In this document: positions 37,101 to 53,000 of the stretch, in pieces
Position numbering within the stretch: position 1 is the first letter of the stretch
Layout: each line of letters starts with the position of its first letter
NCBI RefSeq assembly: GCF_024713945.1
Contig: NC_134685.1
Span: forward strand, 868,001-932,000
Origin: Dermatophagoides farinae
Taxonomy: Eukaryota; Arthropoda; Arachnida; Sarcoptiformes; Pyroglyphidae
Reading direction: 5' to 3'
Length of the DNA stretch: 64,000 nucleotides
Notes under the pieces: model-generated
The model's database searches: none
Told to the model about the DNA's origin: nothing
The model's input: the letters and a program-made list of their open reading frames with translations, nothing else
Program-made: the position numbers and the translations under genes

Positions 37101-38054
37101 TTTTATCAATGCATTATATGTTTCCATTTCCAAATAAATACCATCAGGATGATGTTCAATAAAATCTAAATCTTTATATGTTGGTGATTGTTTTTGTCGT
37201 TCATATTTATTCGCTTTACGTTTATATGTTGAACCTTTTAGATCATATTTTTGATGCATTTTAACAAAACTTGGCAATAGATTATTCATGACAACGAATC
37301 GTACATTTTTTCCACCACAAATGTAACAATATTGTCCAAAAAATTTTGGCAGTAATGTACGTGGATTTTGATTTAGATTCTTTTGACATGGAAAAAAAAT
37401 AAATATTCGAAAAACAAATTATCGGATTAAAGAATACAAACAAAACAAAACAAAACAAGAAAACATACCATATAATAGCCTGGTAATAATTTAAGTAGAA
37501 ATTCTGCTTCTTTATGTTGTACGGTTTTTATGATAAAATTATCATCAAATGTTAGATAGAAAACACTGCCAGAGGCGCCTGGATTCGATAATTCACGTAA
37601 CGGTTCATTACATAATGATAATAGATAATCATCCGGTTGTATGCCGAATAGATCACGAAAATAACGGAAAGCAATCGGTGCATAAACTTTGAATTTAAAA
37701 TCACTATAATGATGAGCCGGTGTTGTTTGTGAACCTTCCTTATTGAATTGTACTAATTCAATTTCCATGAAATCTTTCATCAATAAATCACGTTCCGGTT
37801 TCGATGCTAATGAACCGACAGCATGGCCAATACCTAATTGTATTGAGCCCATAATCTGTGTGGTTGGAAATTTTTTATATGTAACCTGTCCTTCTTCATC
37901 AACACGTCTATGGCCAATTTTACGTTCTTTTTCCAATTGTTTACGTAATTTAGATTCAGCCGATAATGGACCAGGTGTATTTGGATCATCCATACTGCCA
38001 CTTGCAGCATTACCATCACCAGATTGTGGTGATTTATTATTATCCATAATCTAA

Positions 38055-38087
<33 letters not shown>

Positions 38088-38915
38088 AAACACGCAAATC
38101 AATTATAGAGTTATAATGAGGATGTTGACAAAAAAAAAATTAAATTTTCAAGCAAAAACAAACACGAAAAAACTGGATAATTGAAATATGAAAATAGAAA
38201 TGAATGTGTGTGCGTGTGTGTCTGGGTTTCTATCGTATATGAGAAAAGGGAATAAAGAATAAATCGAAACCAGAATATCGCTTGCCCGAAAGCCCCTGTC
38301 TGCTTTTTTTTTGGGTTTAATGACGACAATTACCGTTTAGGGGTCCACTAATTGTCTGGTTTTGTCCGTGACAAAAAATGATTTTTTTTCTTTTTTTTTT
38401 GGTTCGAAATGAACATATATCGATCCTGTTACCTGTTTCTTTATTTCCACACTCATCATTATCAATGGTATGAATGAATGAAAAAACAAAAATCCTCTTT
38501 GAATATCAAAGTTCAATGTCCAAAAACAAAACAAAAATTTTCCAAATAACAACGATGATTGTTTCTTTTCTGTTCAATCTGATCTGATTTAAAAATAAAA
38601 ATTTGTTTTACTTACATGTAATGGTGGTGGTTTCTTTTTATTATTATGTAATGGCGATGATGTCGATAATTTATCATGATTATTGCTACTACCACCACCA
38701 CCATTTCCATCATTATCAACATTTTCTATGGTGGTGGCTTTTTTTTTGGTTGTTGGCAAAAAAAAAATTGGAGAATAAATTAGTTTCCTTTTCTCACAGA
38801 TTTGTAATAACTTACCACCACCATCATCATTCGATTTACGATGTGATGATAATTGTTGTTGTTGTTGTTGATCATTAATTTGATTATTCGAATCTTGAAT
38901 CAATATTGTTGACAT
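34156..38915 (-). CDS. PIP5K1: Type I phosphatidylinositol 4-phosphate 5-kinase
   Basis: Eleven exons with consistent phases: 38816-38915, 38616-38737, 37469-38050, 36790-37379, 36516-36736, 36195-36263, 35739-35885, 35314-35608, 34994-35178, 34764-34924, 34156-34251, for 855 residues. The enzyme makes PI(4,5)P2 from PI4P at the plasma membrane, controlling actin, endocytosis and PLC signalling. The kinase core runs from about residue 120 to 545: [24 protein letters not shown], the ATP-lysine segment [49 protein letters not shown] and IIDILQSYR. The activation loop [16 protein letters not shown] carries the Glu that marks type I enzymes; type II has Ala there. The N-terminal 75 residues (poly-Gln and poly-Gly, two small exons) and the C-terminal 290 residues (Gln, Asp and Ser runs) are specific to this lineage. 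ATG 38913-38915 was chosen because both upstream exons join in frame to the core exon; an internal ATG at 38045-38047 could serve a shorter isoform. Confidence 0.93.
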
Positions 38916-41539
38916 GTTTTTTTTCTGTTTTCAACCATTCGAATTAATTTGTTTCAATTATGAAGTTCGTTCGTTTTTTTAGTTTTTTTTTTGTTTTTTG
39001 GTTCGATTTTTTTTTCTTCTTGTTTATGTTGAAAATTCATTCGATATTTCAAATCATCATCATCATCATCATCAGCTGATGAACAATATTGTTATTGCTT
39101 CAATATAAATCATCATCATTGTTATTATTATTATTGAAGAACAAAATAAAAAAACTATGAATGATGATGATCAATTTTATGATTCGTGTGCGAAATGAGC
39201 ATCAGCAGCAAGAAAAATTTTATAATTAACACTGACAGATCAATTAAAATCAGATAATGATGATGATGATCATGATCAATCAAAGTTTCATTTTCACAAT
39301 ATAAATATATTCGAAGAATTTACCGCTATTTATCAGAATGTTCTTGTTTGTTTGTTTGTTCGTTATATTGTGTTACAAATGAAACACACACACACAAAGA
39401 GAGAGAGACAAACCAGAAATGACAAGTGAGCGAAATCGTAAACGTTTTTTTTCCACTCTCCCACTCAAAATTGCTTGTAATAATACAGGAGAATTGTGAT
39501 AAAAAAAAACTAAATAAGGGGATTTGAAAGATGTGAACAGCAACAAACAACAATAAAAACAATATATAATAACGAGGAGGATGACAAAACAAACAGAAAA
39601 GTGGCGAGAGAGAGAAAAAATATTTTGTTATATTGGGATAATGAATGAATGAATGAAAAAAAAACAAAACAAAACAGACTCTCTTGTCTCTCACAATAAA
39701 AAAAAATATTGAAAGAAATTATTATTCTTCGATATTAGCGCCCTCGTTCGGTTCACGAATTGACTATTATTCATGGGAAGAGCCCACAAAAAAATACCCC
39801 CATCTTTTACTGATGTGTGTGTGTGTGTATGTGTAAGGATAGATCTGGATTCTGCCACCGCCGCTATGGATTGAATTCTTGTTTTGGAAAAAAGATTTTT
39901 TTTTGTTTTTGTTTTTGCTGCTGTTCACTCACTAAGTATCGTTGAAAAATAGCTAGCAGCAGATTCCTTTGAATTATATTCTCATTGGGTTTCAAAAGAA
40001 TAAATTTTTATCTGCGTCGTCGTGGTCGTTGTTTCCAAATTGATAATGTCCATATACATGCACACACGGACAAAGATTTAATGTCGACCTTTTTTTTCTT
40101 ACTTTAATTCAATAATTTAGTCGAGCATGTGTGGCCCATGCAAATCGAGAAATTTTTTTTTTTTTTTTTTTGGTTTTATTCTCCCAACACACAATCTATT
40201 CATTTCCCTATGGGCTGATTTATTAATGATGATGATGCTAAAAATAGCCAACACGTCATTTGTGTATGCGCGCGCGTTCAAATCAATTCGTTCATTGTTA
40301 CTGAAAATTCTTTAACCTTCAATCAATCAATCAATATAAAAGAACCAAACGAAATTCTTTTCTTTTTTTTTAATTCATCGAAAAAAAACACAAAAAATTT
40401 TTTATTTAATTTAATCATCAAAATAAAATAGTGATCATCATCATCATATTTGAATTAAGAAACGAGAACGTGTTCGTGTGTGTATGTGTGTGAATAATGA
40501 ATGAAATGACAAAAAAAAAATCGAATGAAATGAAAACGAAAAAGTTTTTCGCAATCGTCTTCTTCGTTGGTGTGTTGTTGTTGTATACTCTTGTGGTTAC
40601 AAACGAAAAAAAAAATGGTGGAATAATAAAAAAAATAATAATAAAATAGAATTAAAAATGAAGAAAAAAAAAGAGATCGGTTTTTTCGAATCATCACCAC
40701 CACCACCACCACTACCATACACACACACACACACACACAAATACAATCAATATAAATCGATGAATTTATTATAAATATTTTGATGCATCTTGTGTCGTTT
40801 TTTTTTCATTCTTCTTTTTTTTTATTTTGATGGCGTTATATGACATATGATGTTGTTGTTGTTGTTGTTGTTGTGGACGATTTGGAAACGAGAATTCATT
40901 CATTGATGATGATGATCACGAGGATCAAGTTAAGACAAAATAAAATTTTCTTCTTTTGTGTGTGTGTGTGTGTATGAGTGTGTAATTGACAAAATGGACA
41001 AATTATTTTCAATTTTCAAATTCAATGTGATAAAATGATTTTTTTTTGTTTGTTGATTGTTCATGTGGGTGTGTGTGTTTTTTTTTTTGTTTTTTTTTTG
41101 GAAAATTCATATATTGCAAGTGATTGATTGGATGATTGGATGATTCTTTCTCTTAATCATCACGATGATGATGATGATGAATTCACATACATTCTATATA
41201 TATATAGTTTTAATACTAAAAAAAAATACAATGATAATACTAAAATGAACACACACACACGCCCCTTCTGATCTTATCCAATAAACAAATCATCACCATC
41301 ATCATCCAGAATTGTGTGTGAAGAAAAATGAAAAAAAGAAAAGATGATAGTTGAAAACACAGAGAGAGAAAAAAATTGAGAGTATACCCCCCACACATTC
41401 ATCATTACATACATTTTACATATTAGAATAATTCAAAATCAAAATAAGATAATTATCAAATAGTAATCAATGAGAAATATATAGTTCCTAGTTATATTTA
41501 TGTGTATGATTAGGGCGTCCTAGCGATTATTTATATATT

Positions 41540-41574
<35 letters not shown>

Positions 41575-42174
41575 AGTAAAGGGAAACACAAAGAAACAAA
41601 AAAAAATTATTTACATCAAAAAAAAAGAAAAGAAATTAATTAAGGATATATTTATAGAGAGAGAGAGAACTAAATAATAGAAAAAAAAGAGTCGGCTAAA
41701 GATGGAAAGATTGATGAGAAAAAAAAAGGTACTGGCTCAATGTTGATAATGATGATGAGAATGATGGTCAACAACAACAACAACACAACAACAAGGTCAT
41801 GACCGAAGCAAACAAAATTTCATCTTTTCTTGAAGAGTATATGTTGTTGTTAAAGAATCACTGTGAAATTTTTTTTTTTATTATTGGCGACAACTATTAT
41901 GATGATGAAGATGATGATGATACTGGCCAAACAAGCAAGAGAATGACCGACGCCCGTATGTTGAATTGATTGGACTGGATTTCGTTTATAATTTTTGATT
42001 GGGTAGAGAGTCGATGCTGTTTGGTTGTTGATATAAAGATGGTAATAATAATGTCGAGCTATAATCGTCGAAAGTGGACATACAATGACAGATAGTCAGA
42101 CACACACATATACACAAAATTATTCATTGGACGAGTCGATGATCGGTCGGTTATTCGTCAATGTTCTTAAAAAT
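38916..42174. other. PIP5K upstream region and SPOP downstream region
   Basis: No coding gene recognised in 3.3 kb. The left part is probably PIP5K 5' UTR and promoter; the right part probably SPOP 3' UTR. Contents: (CAT)n at 39056-39075, GA and CA tracts near 39384-39410, a (GT)n near 39814-39833, a 19-T run near 40152-40170, (CCA)n then (CA)n at 40696-40740, (GTT)n 40851-40874, (GT)n at 40961-40975 and 41544-41571. ORFs such as 39326-39694 are built from these repeats. Confidence 0.5.
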
Positions 42175-43793
<1,619 letters not shown>

Positions 43794-46700
43794 ACTATTC
43801 GAACCAATCGAACTATTTATACTACCGCATCCAGCCACCGCACCACCACCACCACCACCGCCACCACTCCCTCCACTGCCACCAACACCACTTCCCGATG
43901 AGGCTTCCGTTTTGATGTTTTTATGAAAAAACTTTTGAAAATTTCAAGTTGTTGTTATTGTTGAACAAATTTTATATCTTCAAATAATATAAAATTCATT
44001 AACCAAACCGCACACACATTTACACAACACAAATTGTTTTTCAAATGAAAAATTAAATTTTGGTTTCAATAGTAGAAAGATTAAAGAGAGAGAGAGAGGT
44101 AGAGTGAATTCAGGCCAAACACCACAGAAAAAAAACAATAGAAAAACGAGATGATATTTGATAAGACGAAAAAAAAATTTGGATCAACGTGCTTGCGTGT
44201 GTGTGTGTGTTTAAAATATAAAATTAGCACAAAATTTATGTTGATGATGATGATGATGAATGAATGAATGATTAGTTTCTTCTTCTTGTTATTATTTATG
44301 GAGAGAAAGAGAAAAATATCGATGATGGATCAATTTGTTCTAAATAAACACGAGAGAAAGAGAAAAAATAACATTACTATTTTTTTTATTGTTAATCTTG
44401 AGAAGAAAAATATTCATTCAAAATCAGACAAAAAAAGAGACAATAAAAGCAGCCGTCGTTTTGAATCATTGGCTGAGTTTATTTCAGTCGTTGTTGTCGT
44501 CGTCTTCGTTTTTGTTGTCGTTGTTGTTGTTGTTGTTGTTGCTGAAAATGATAATGATGCTGACGAGATGAGACTATGAGCAATTTAGATTCACAAATTC
44601 AATTCCATTCTTTTTCCAAGTTGAGGATTTTTGATCATATTTTTTTTTTCGCTCCCTCTTTTTTTTCATCCATTCATTCATTCAATCTTTCCCCTTTTCA
44701 CCACTACTACTACAGCAACTAAACAGCAATGAAAACTACTACCATATATATTTAGTCGACCTCGAGAAAAAAAAAACTTTTACACCGTTAATAAATGCTA
44801 CTACCAAATTTAACATCATCATACCAGCACTGCTGCTACTACTACTGAAATTTTGTTTCATAAAAAAAATACATGCTTGAAATGGCCTTCTGTTTTTCTT
44901 CTTATTTTCTTTCATTTCATACCACACAAAGCACCACCACCACCACCATTCAAACCAACAATAAAAAAATTCATCACATTGAAGATTGGGCGAAATTCAT
45001 GAAAATGATGTTGATGATGACTATGAAATGGCCCCCGAAAAGGTCAACACACACACACATCAATATATCGTGTTTATTGGTCGGTTGGTATTGTTGTAAT
45101 TGAGCAAGATCAAAATTTTGTTGAAAAAAAATACAGAGAGAAAGAAATGAAATATATAAGCGCGCGCATATAGATACACTTAAGCCAATAGTTCAAAAAA
45201 AAAAAAAGATTTGCCCAAAAAGACCATATTCGAGGACACACACACAATAATCATCATTGATTTTAATCATCATCATCATAGCATTTAATATGCAGGTTAA
45301 CATTTTTACACACGTAGAAAAAATGCACCAACTGTCAAAGGTGAATTCGAGGACAACAACAACAACAAAAGACCACTATAAATATCATACGTTTGCTTTT
45401 ATTATGAAAAAAAAATATTCATTAACAGTGGATAGTTTTGGCTACATATTAGGAATATATGAAAAAAGAGAATTTTTTCAAAAAATTTTTTTTTTTAAAA
45501 GTCATCGACATCATCATCGTAAAAAAAAGAATTCATCAGAATTTATCATCACACACATCACCAGAATTATTTTTCCCCAATATATTTCTTCAACTAAAAA
45601 AAAAATCCAATAAGATTCATCGAAAAAAAGGGCATGACACTTTCGCCTGTTTCGTTTATGAATTTGTATAAATAAAGAATGCAGACGACGACAACGACGG
45701 TTCTACCCGTGATGATGGATCCGGTCAACAAAATCAACGATCAAGTTGAAAATAGCAAAAAAAAAAAACAGAACAAAAACCAGCCATATTATCTAATATA
45801 TAAAATGAACCAACCAAACAGCTCATCATCATCATCAAAAGAGAAAGACTAAAGTTGAATGTTCTCGCCATAATCATCATCACATCAAAACCCAATATAT
45901 CATTTTATTATTATATATATTCAATAGTTGTGAACGATGCTGCTCTGGTTTTATATTGTTTATTATTATCATTTGTACATGAACTCAACTGAACTTTATC
46001 TTTACATTATATATTTTTATATTTTATATATAGAAGAATTTTTGAAAGAAATTTGAAAGGAACAAAAAAAAAAATTTTCTGGATTGTGTGAACCCAAAAT
46101 CTAGTCAACAAAATGCGTACAAATGGTAGAAAAAAAATGCCCTTCGAAAATTTAGTCTGTTCTCATTCAAAAAAAAAAAAAAAAAAAATGAGCATAAGGC
46201 TGAGGAGGAGGATCTCAAGAGAGCGAGACTGAGGTCAAGGTACAAATCGAGCAACTAAAAAAAAAAAAATTGTCCAAAATGAAACTTTACAAATAAAAAA
46301 AAAACAGATAGATAGCCCCTGCCGTTAAATTTTTTACTTTTGCTGCTGCACAATTGCTTAACAATGAAACAAAAAACACACACCTAGTCGTCGTCATCGT
46401 CTTTTTAACGAAACCACACACACACACACACACACACACATTCACATCGTTCTTTAAAAAAAAATCCAAATGTGTCGACATTGAGGTTGAGGTCAGGGCA
46501 CTTTGGACTTTTTTTTTCTATCCATCTATCTGTCTATATCTATCGGGTGTCGTAAGTGGCCTATGTTGCATTTCAATGATGTCTATATGTGTAATGTAGT
46601 TCTGTTTCTCATTCTATTGGTGTGTAATGTGTGTGTGTGTCTTTCTCATGTTCTCTCATCATCATCATTATCATTATCAAACAACAAACTTTGTATATCA

Positions 46701-49700
46701 AAATCATCGAAAAAAAAAATAAAAATAAAAAGCGAACAACAAAAGAGAACATGTCCCCAATAATTCACACACACACACAAACACAAGCCGCATATACATA
46801 CTTAAATACATATACGTAATGACTAATGAGGTCATGTCGTTTGTGTACAGCACATGGCCTATCTCCTTTTCTATATCCTAATACTATAACAACAAAAAAA
46901 TCCAGAGCGGCGATCCCAATTTGTTCATTATTATTATCACACACACACACAAAAACTGCCGTTGTATTTGATGAGATCGATTCAATAATAATATTTATAT
47001 GTGTGTGTTTGTTCTAAATTCGATTCAAGAATCGATACTATCGATCAATACGTGGTGAAATGAAAACAACAACAACAACAACAAATCCAGGACAGGCCAC
47101 AACAAACAAACAAACAAAAAACCTTGGATTATTTTCATTTCAATCAATTATTGCAACTAACAAAAAAAAATTGAATGAAAGACATTGTTTTCATTAGACA
47201 TAGACGCACACACACACAAACAGAAAAAAATCAATGAAAAAAAAGTTTGGAATTTCCTTTAGAATAAAATAAAATGATAATTAAAGAAAAAAAAGGAAAA
47301 AGGGTTGCAAGTACAACACCGTTTATATACCATTTATATCACGGTAATATAGTTCCAAAAAAAAAAACAATTGACAATGTCAAATACGTGCACATAGTTT
47401 ATCACACATAACACACACCTTTAAGTACGTAAATAAGAAAAAAAAACAATGATAAAAAGGCGAAAAAAAAATTTTGACTACAATTGATATATCCCTTATT
47501 ACTCTACCTTTCAGTATGTTGATTATCACAAAACGATCGTCTACTAAACACAATATATCAAGCACAGCTGAAAAAAAACACCTCGACCTTGTTGCTGCAC
47601 TTTTTAAATTTGATAAATGGATAGTTGAGATTTAGAGATAGAACCCAAACCAACAATCTTTTTTTTTGTTATTAGCTTCATCAGTCAGAAACATAATTCA
47701 AAAAAAAAAAAAAAATGACGAATGACATTTATGACGACAATGCACGAATACACTAGGAACGAATATAAACGACGCATGTATGTATTAAAATACCATATAA
47801 ACTGAAAAAATCAAAAAAAAAAAAAAAAAAATGAAAACGTAACAGATGATGAGCTAAATGATTCGAATCGAATTAGAATCATAATCAAACACAAACATAC
47901 ACAAAATACCAAGCAGCCAAAAAAAAATAAACCTTGAGATTTTTTCAACCTTCATCATCATCATCATCATCAAATCATCTAACGAATGAAAAACGACAAA
48001 ACAAAAGAAATGGAACAATCAAATTCAAACAAACAAACAAACAAACAAAAAAAAAATTCATCGTCATCAAAAAAAAAAAATCGAGAACAAATAACATATA
48101 TAAATCACACTACTAAAAAAACTAAGTACAAAAGTATTGATCATTGATATATGGGGGATTATTTTTATTGATTGATTATGATCAATAATCAAGGATGATG
48201 ATGATGATGATGTCAATGATTGATAGTGGTGGCAATATGTGTGTGGATAAAACACAAAGAAATAACGACGACAACGACAATAAGGAGCTAGACTTTAATA
48301 ATAGAAAAAAAACCAGAAACAAAAAAAAAAATTCAAAATTCGAATGTTCAAACAAAGAACACAAAATGTTCGAATATCTGAAGGACATGTTTAAAAAATT
48401 GCAGAAAATTCATTCCAACCAAACCAACACATTATATTCACTGGTCACATTCATATCACAATCTGTGACATATATTGTCCATTTTGGTCAGTTCGTTGTT
48501 TTTGGAAAAACAAATTCTGGATGCACATACACACACACACACAAAAATTACGAAACAAGAAAGCAGAGTCATTTTTGCCAAAATAAATTGATGACATTCA
48601 TTTTGAAGCTTTTTTTTGATGATGATGATGATTATGAAAGATTTCCATCATTAATAATGGGTTGATTTACACACCTGTCGATTTTAAAAGTTTGAGATGA
48701 CGAAATTTAAACGACAACGACGACGACGACGACGAAGTAACAATTCTTCTTTTGGACAAAGAATTTTAATTTAAAAAAAAAAACAAAAACTTACCCAAAT
48801 TTAAAGAGTTGATTATTTCGTTGACATTCGAATCGATGGAGCGAAAAAAGAGTTGTGAATTGAAAAGTTACCAGATCAAAAAAAAATCAACAACGTTGAC
48901 ATCACCACTGGCAAATTACAAATGAAACGAAATGTATCGAATATCACGATATGTGATGATCACAGAAAATGTCGATTGAGAGAGAGAGAGAGAGAAAAAG
49001 ACAAGTAAAAAGAGAAAGCAACACAAAACAGTGCCACTATCAAAATTGCTGCCACTAGTCAAACTATCGATACTGTTGTTCGTCTCTATCGAACATTGAT
49101 TTTTCGAATTCTTTGAAATTAATCATCCATCGAAATCGATTAAAATTTTTAAATTTTTAAACAAACAAACATAAATCCAGATCCAAATTCAAGATTAAAC
49201 CCCTTTTTGGCTACTTGTTGTGCGAACAATGATTATTAATGATTAATGATACCGTTTGGATTATTACCTAATTCATTTACCAACTATTTTGAATTGAATG
49301 AAAAAAATATGAATAAATAAATTCGGTCAAATCATAGCAACAACAACAACAACAACAACGAAAAGAAAGCCAAGCCACACATCATCATCATCATCATTAT
49401 CATCAACCTCAATAAATAAAAAAAAATGAAATGAAATAAAAAAAAATTCACAAAGAGAAAATCCCTGAACTAGATTGTTGTCACCATCATCATCAACATC
49501 AACATCAACAAAAACGATTTATCGCTCGTTGTGTAAGTAGACTTTGTTTCAAATTCAAATTGAATTTTTTACAAGAATTTATAAAAATACATTCAATCCA
49601 ACAAAAAAAATCGAACATCTATTTCGCAAAAAAAAACATTCCAACGGCTATTTCAATTCAACAACAATTCCTACGTTTGATGATCAACTATAGCCAATCT

Positions 49701-49963
49701 TTAGGTCATAGCATCGATTTCTGTTCATTTTTGTTGCTCATTTTTTTTTTGGTGCCAATCAAAATATTATTTTAGGCGAAAAAAAAGAAGAAAAAAAATA
49801 TCTATTTCTTAATTTGGTTCATCCATCCAAACATTTACGCCACACACACACACACACACTCATTTCTCATATCCTCTCAGTGTCGTTGTTGTTGTTTTTA
49901 CCAGATAGAGAGATCATCATCATCATCATCATATTTTCGGGTTGTTTGTTCTATTTTTCAATC

Positions 49964-49994
<31 letters not shown>

Positions 49995-50007
49995 TTGAAT
50001 ACACACA

Positions 50008-50009
<2 letters not shown>

Positions 50010-50093
<84 letters not shown>
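50010..50093. repeat. (GT)n microsatellite, about 42 units, next to a short (CA)n
   Basis: Longest perfect dinucleotide array in the window. It is preceded directly by a short ACACACAC block (50000-50008), making an inverted CA/GT junction, and by a (CAA)n block at about 49964-49993. Confidence 0.95.
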
Positions 50094-50096
<3 letters not shown>

Positions 50097-53000
50097 AAAG
50101 GCTATCGAGGTTGAGATATTTAAAATAAAATTAGGAGATATTTCGACAATAACAGCAACAACAACAACAACACGCCGAAATGTAATGATGATGATGATGA
50201 ATAAAGCCGTTATAATAACCTTTTTTTAGAAAGAAAAACAAGAGAGAGAGAGAGAGAAAATTTTTGAATAAAAATTCAATCCAAATTCAAAAAAAAAATG
50301 GATAGGATTGTCCTGAAAATGAAATGAAATGAATGTGTGTTTGCAACCACACCTACAAACAAAGATACAGCGGCCAAAGTTCAGTCGAGGGTCATTTCAT
50401 TATCTTCCATGTGGTGTGATGTGTGTGTGAAACGAGAAAAAAAAATCAAAGTTCAATGATACCACATCTGATAATAATGTCCTTGCCTCTCTCTCTCTCT
50501 CTCTCTCTAGTTGTGACCCCGACCCAAAAAAATTTTTTTTAGGCCCAAAAAATCATTGATGATGATGATGATCAAATCAAAGGTTCAAACATGTATTCGT
50601 GTGTGTGTGTGTGTGTGTGTGTGTATAGGTGACATATTGATTTGTAAATCTATTGTCATTTTTTTTCGGTGAAATAAAGAGAGAGAGAGACGATGATGAG
50701 GTGAGTATATTTGACCCGGTCTAATTTTTTATTTTTTCATTTATCCCCCATTCACATTCATTCATTCATGTGAATTATATATATGAATGTAGCCAGTATG
50801 TGTGTGTGTGTGTTGACCTAATGTGGGGAAAAAAATTTTTGTTGCGCTCAATAGAGCTCAGGCTTGGCTTATTATTTGACTCTTTTTTTTATATATATAC
50901 TCATTGGATTCGTTTTTAAACATTGATGATGAATGATTATAGCCATGGCCAATATATGTGTGTAAATGAAAAAAAAAATGTCGAGGCCATTTTTTTTTGT
51001 TTCATGTGTTACACAAATTAGTTAATCTGGTTGACACGTGAATTTTGAAAAATGAATAACTTAATTGCACGCGCACACACACACACACGAAAAAAATTCT
51101 TTTCCATACATATCGGATCTTTTTGATATCCGGTACATGGAAAAATAAATAAATAACCAGAATCATCATTTCCTGGTTTTCATCATCATCATCATCATAT
51201 CATCTATTTCCTTGATTTTTTTCCATCATTATTATTTGGTTATTATCAATATATTGTATTTCATCATCATCATCAAGTAGAAGCAGCCAAAGAACTGGAA
51301 AATAAAAACAATCTAGAATCGTTCACCTTTTCTTTGTGTGTGTGTGTTTAGCAAGAAAACAGAAAAAGAAATTTAAACTCGACGATAGTGCAGAAAGGTA
51401 TGGGTCAATTTTTTTTGTTTTGTTCCCCATCCTTCTGCTTCTTGTATTTGGAAACAGAATTGAGATTTGGAAAAAAACAAACACAAACAAAATTTTTCCT
51501 ATTCTTGCATGATTATATCGATTATATCATATCTATAGATACAGAAAAAAAAAATTGATTAAACAAATCAAACAACAACAACAACAACAACAAGGAAGCT
51601 TTAACAAAAAAAACAGAAAATGATTTTATACACACACACACACACACACGACGACCAATTATACCCGATTTAAACGGATATAAATAAATGACGGGTACAC
51701 GCAACAACGGTAGTAGTATATACAAGGAAGCAAAAAAAAAAATGATGATGATGATGATTGCTACTACCATCACTGCTAGTTTTTTTAAATTGATACGACT
51801 GATGACAGTCGATGACAGGTACACCATCACACCATCATCATCAAAAAAGGTCGACCTGTGTGTTAATGGTGATGATGATTTTGATGATGAATGGATTTGA
51901 AATTTTTTTTGAAAAAAATTCAATGAATGAACTTTTTTTTTTGGTAATGCCCAAATGATGGCCAGTAGTAGTAGTAGTAGTAGATATTGGCCATCCAAAA
52001 ACAAGAGAATCAGAAAAAAAACAGGATCATTTTCTCTCACAATTTTAACCTTTTTTTTTAATGATTACCACCACCACCACCACCACCATTACTACCCCTC
52101 TATTACCCTGCTATCTTTATGTCTATCCATCTGTCTGTTTTTTTTTCGCTACTTTAGTTCCTTGATTATCATCATATCGAATTGATAACAGAAAAAAAAA
52201 TCATCGACCTCTATCTATCTACCATTTCGATACTATCGATAGATTCGTTCTTTTTGATTTTTAATCGATTAAAATGAAATCATTCAAAAAACAAACAAAC
52301 AAATCAATCAATCAACACACAAAAAAATATCCCAAAAATAAATAAAGAAAAAAAACTAATCAAAAAAAAAAAAAAAAATGAAAAAAAAGAGAAATTGGGA
52401 TTTTCGTGAGCCAATTTTTCTTTTTCTTCTTTTTTTTTCATTTTCTATGTTTCTGGGACAACACATCAACAGATCGTTTCGTTTCGTTTGTTCGTCTTAT
52501 TAGTTTTCGTCTATCCCTTGACATCATCAACAACAACAAAATAACATAGCATCAATTTTGTTTGGATTTATATATCCATTTCGATGATGATGATGATGAT
52601 ATTGAGATCAGCAATTGCAAAATAGAAAAAAAAATTGATCAAGGATCAATCTATTGATCAACAACAACAAGACACCAAAAAAAAACTGAAAATATTGCTG
52701 CAATCGAATGATTAGTGATCATCATCGGTTTTTCAAGAAATTGCGAATAAATAAAAGATTGCGAATATATTGGTTATGTTGGTTATTTTCAACAGGCACC
52801 ATTTTTTTCAACTCTCATCAAATTTTCAATTCATTTATTTTCTCGTTCGTGTGTGTGTGTGTGCTGGTTTTTTTTGTTGTTGTTGTTGTTGTCCATCCAA
52901 AAATATGATGACAGTAACACCAAAATATACATTTGGAACACACACACACACACACAATCAAGCTTGGAATAGAAATAAATAAATCAAAAAATAGAATGAT

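Noticed and set aside
48195-48665. Plus-strand ORF of 156 codons
   Set aside because: It begins in a (GAT)n run and ends in another, has Lys/Asn-rich filler and a CA-derived His-Thr stretch, no recognisable family and no splice context. Length is explained by stop-free microsatellites.
51522-52040. Minus-strand ORF of 172 codons
   Set aside because: Leu/Ile/Ser/Cys-Val runs correspond to (CAA)n, (GTA)n and (CA)n; no domain or splice support.
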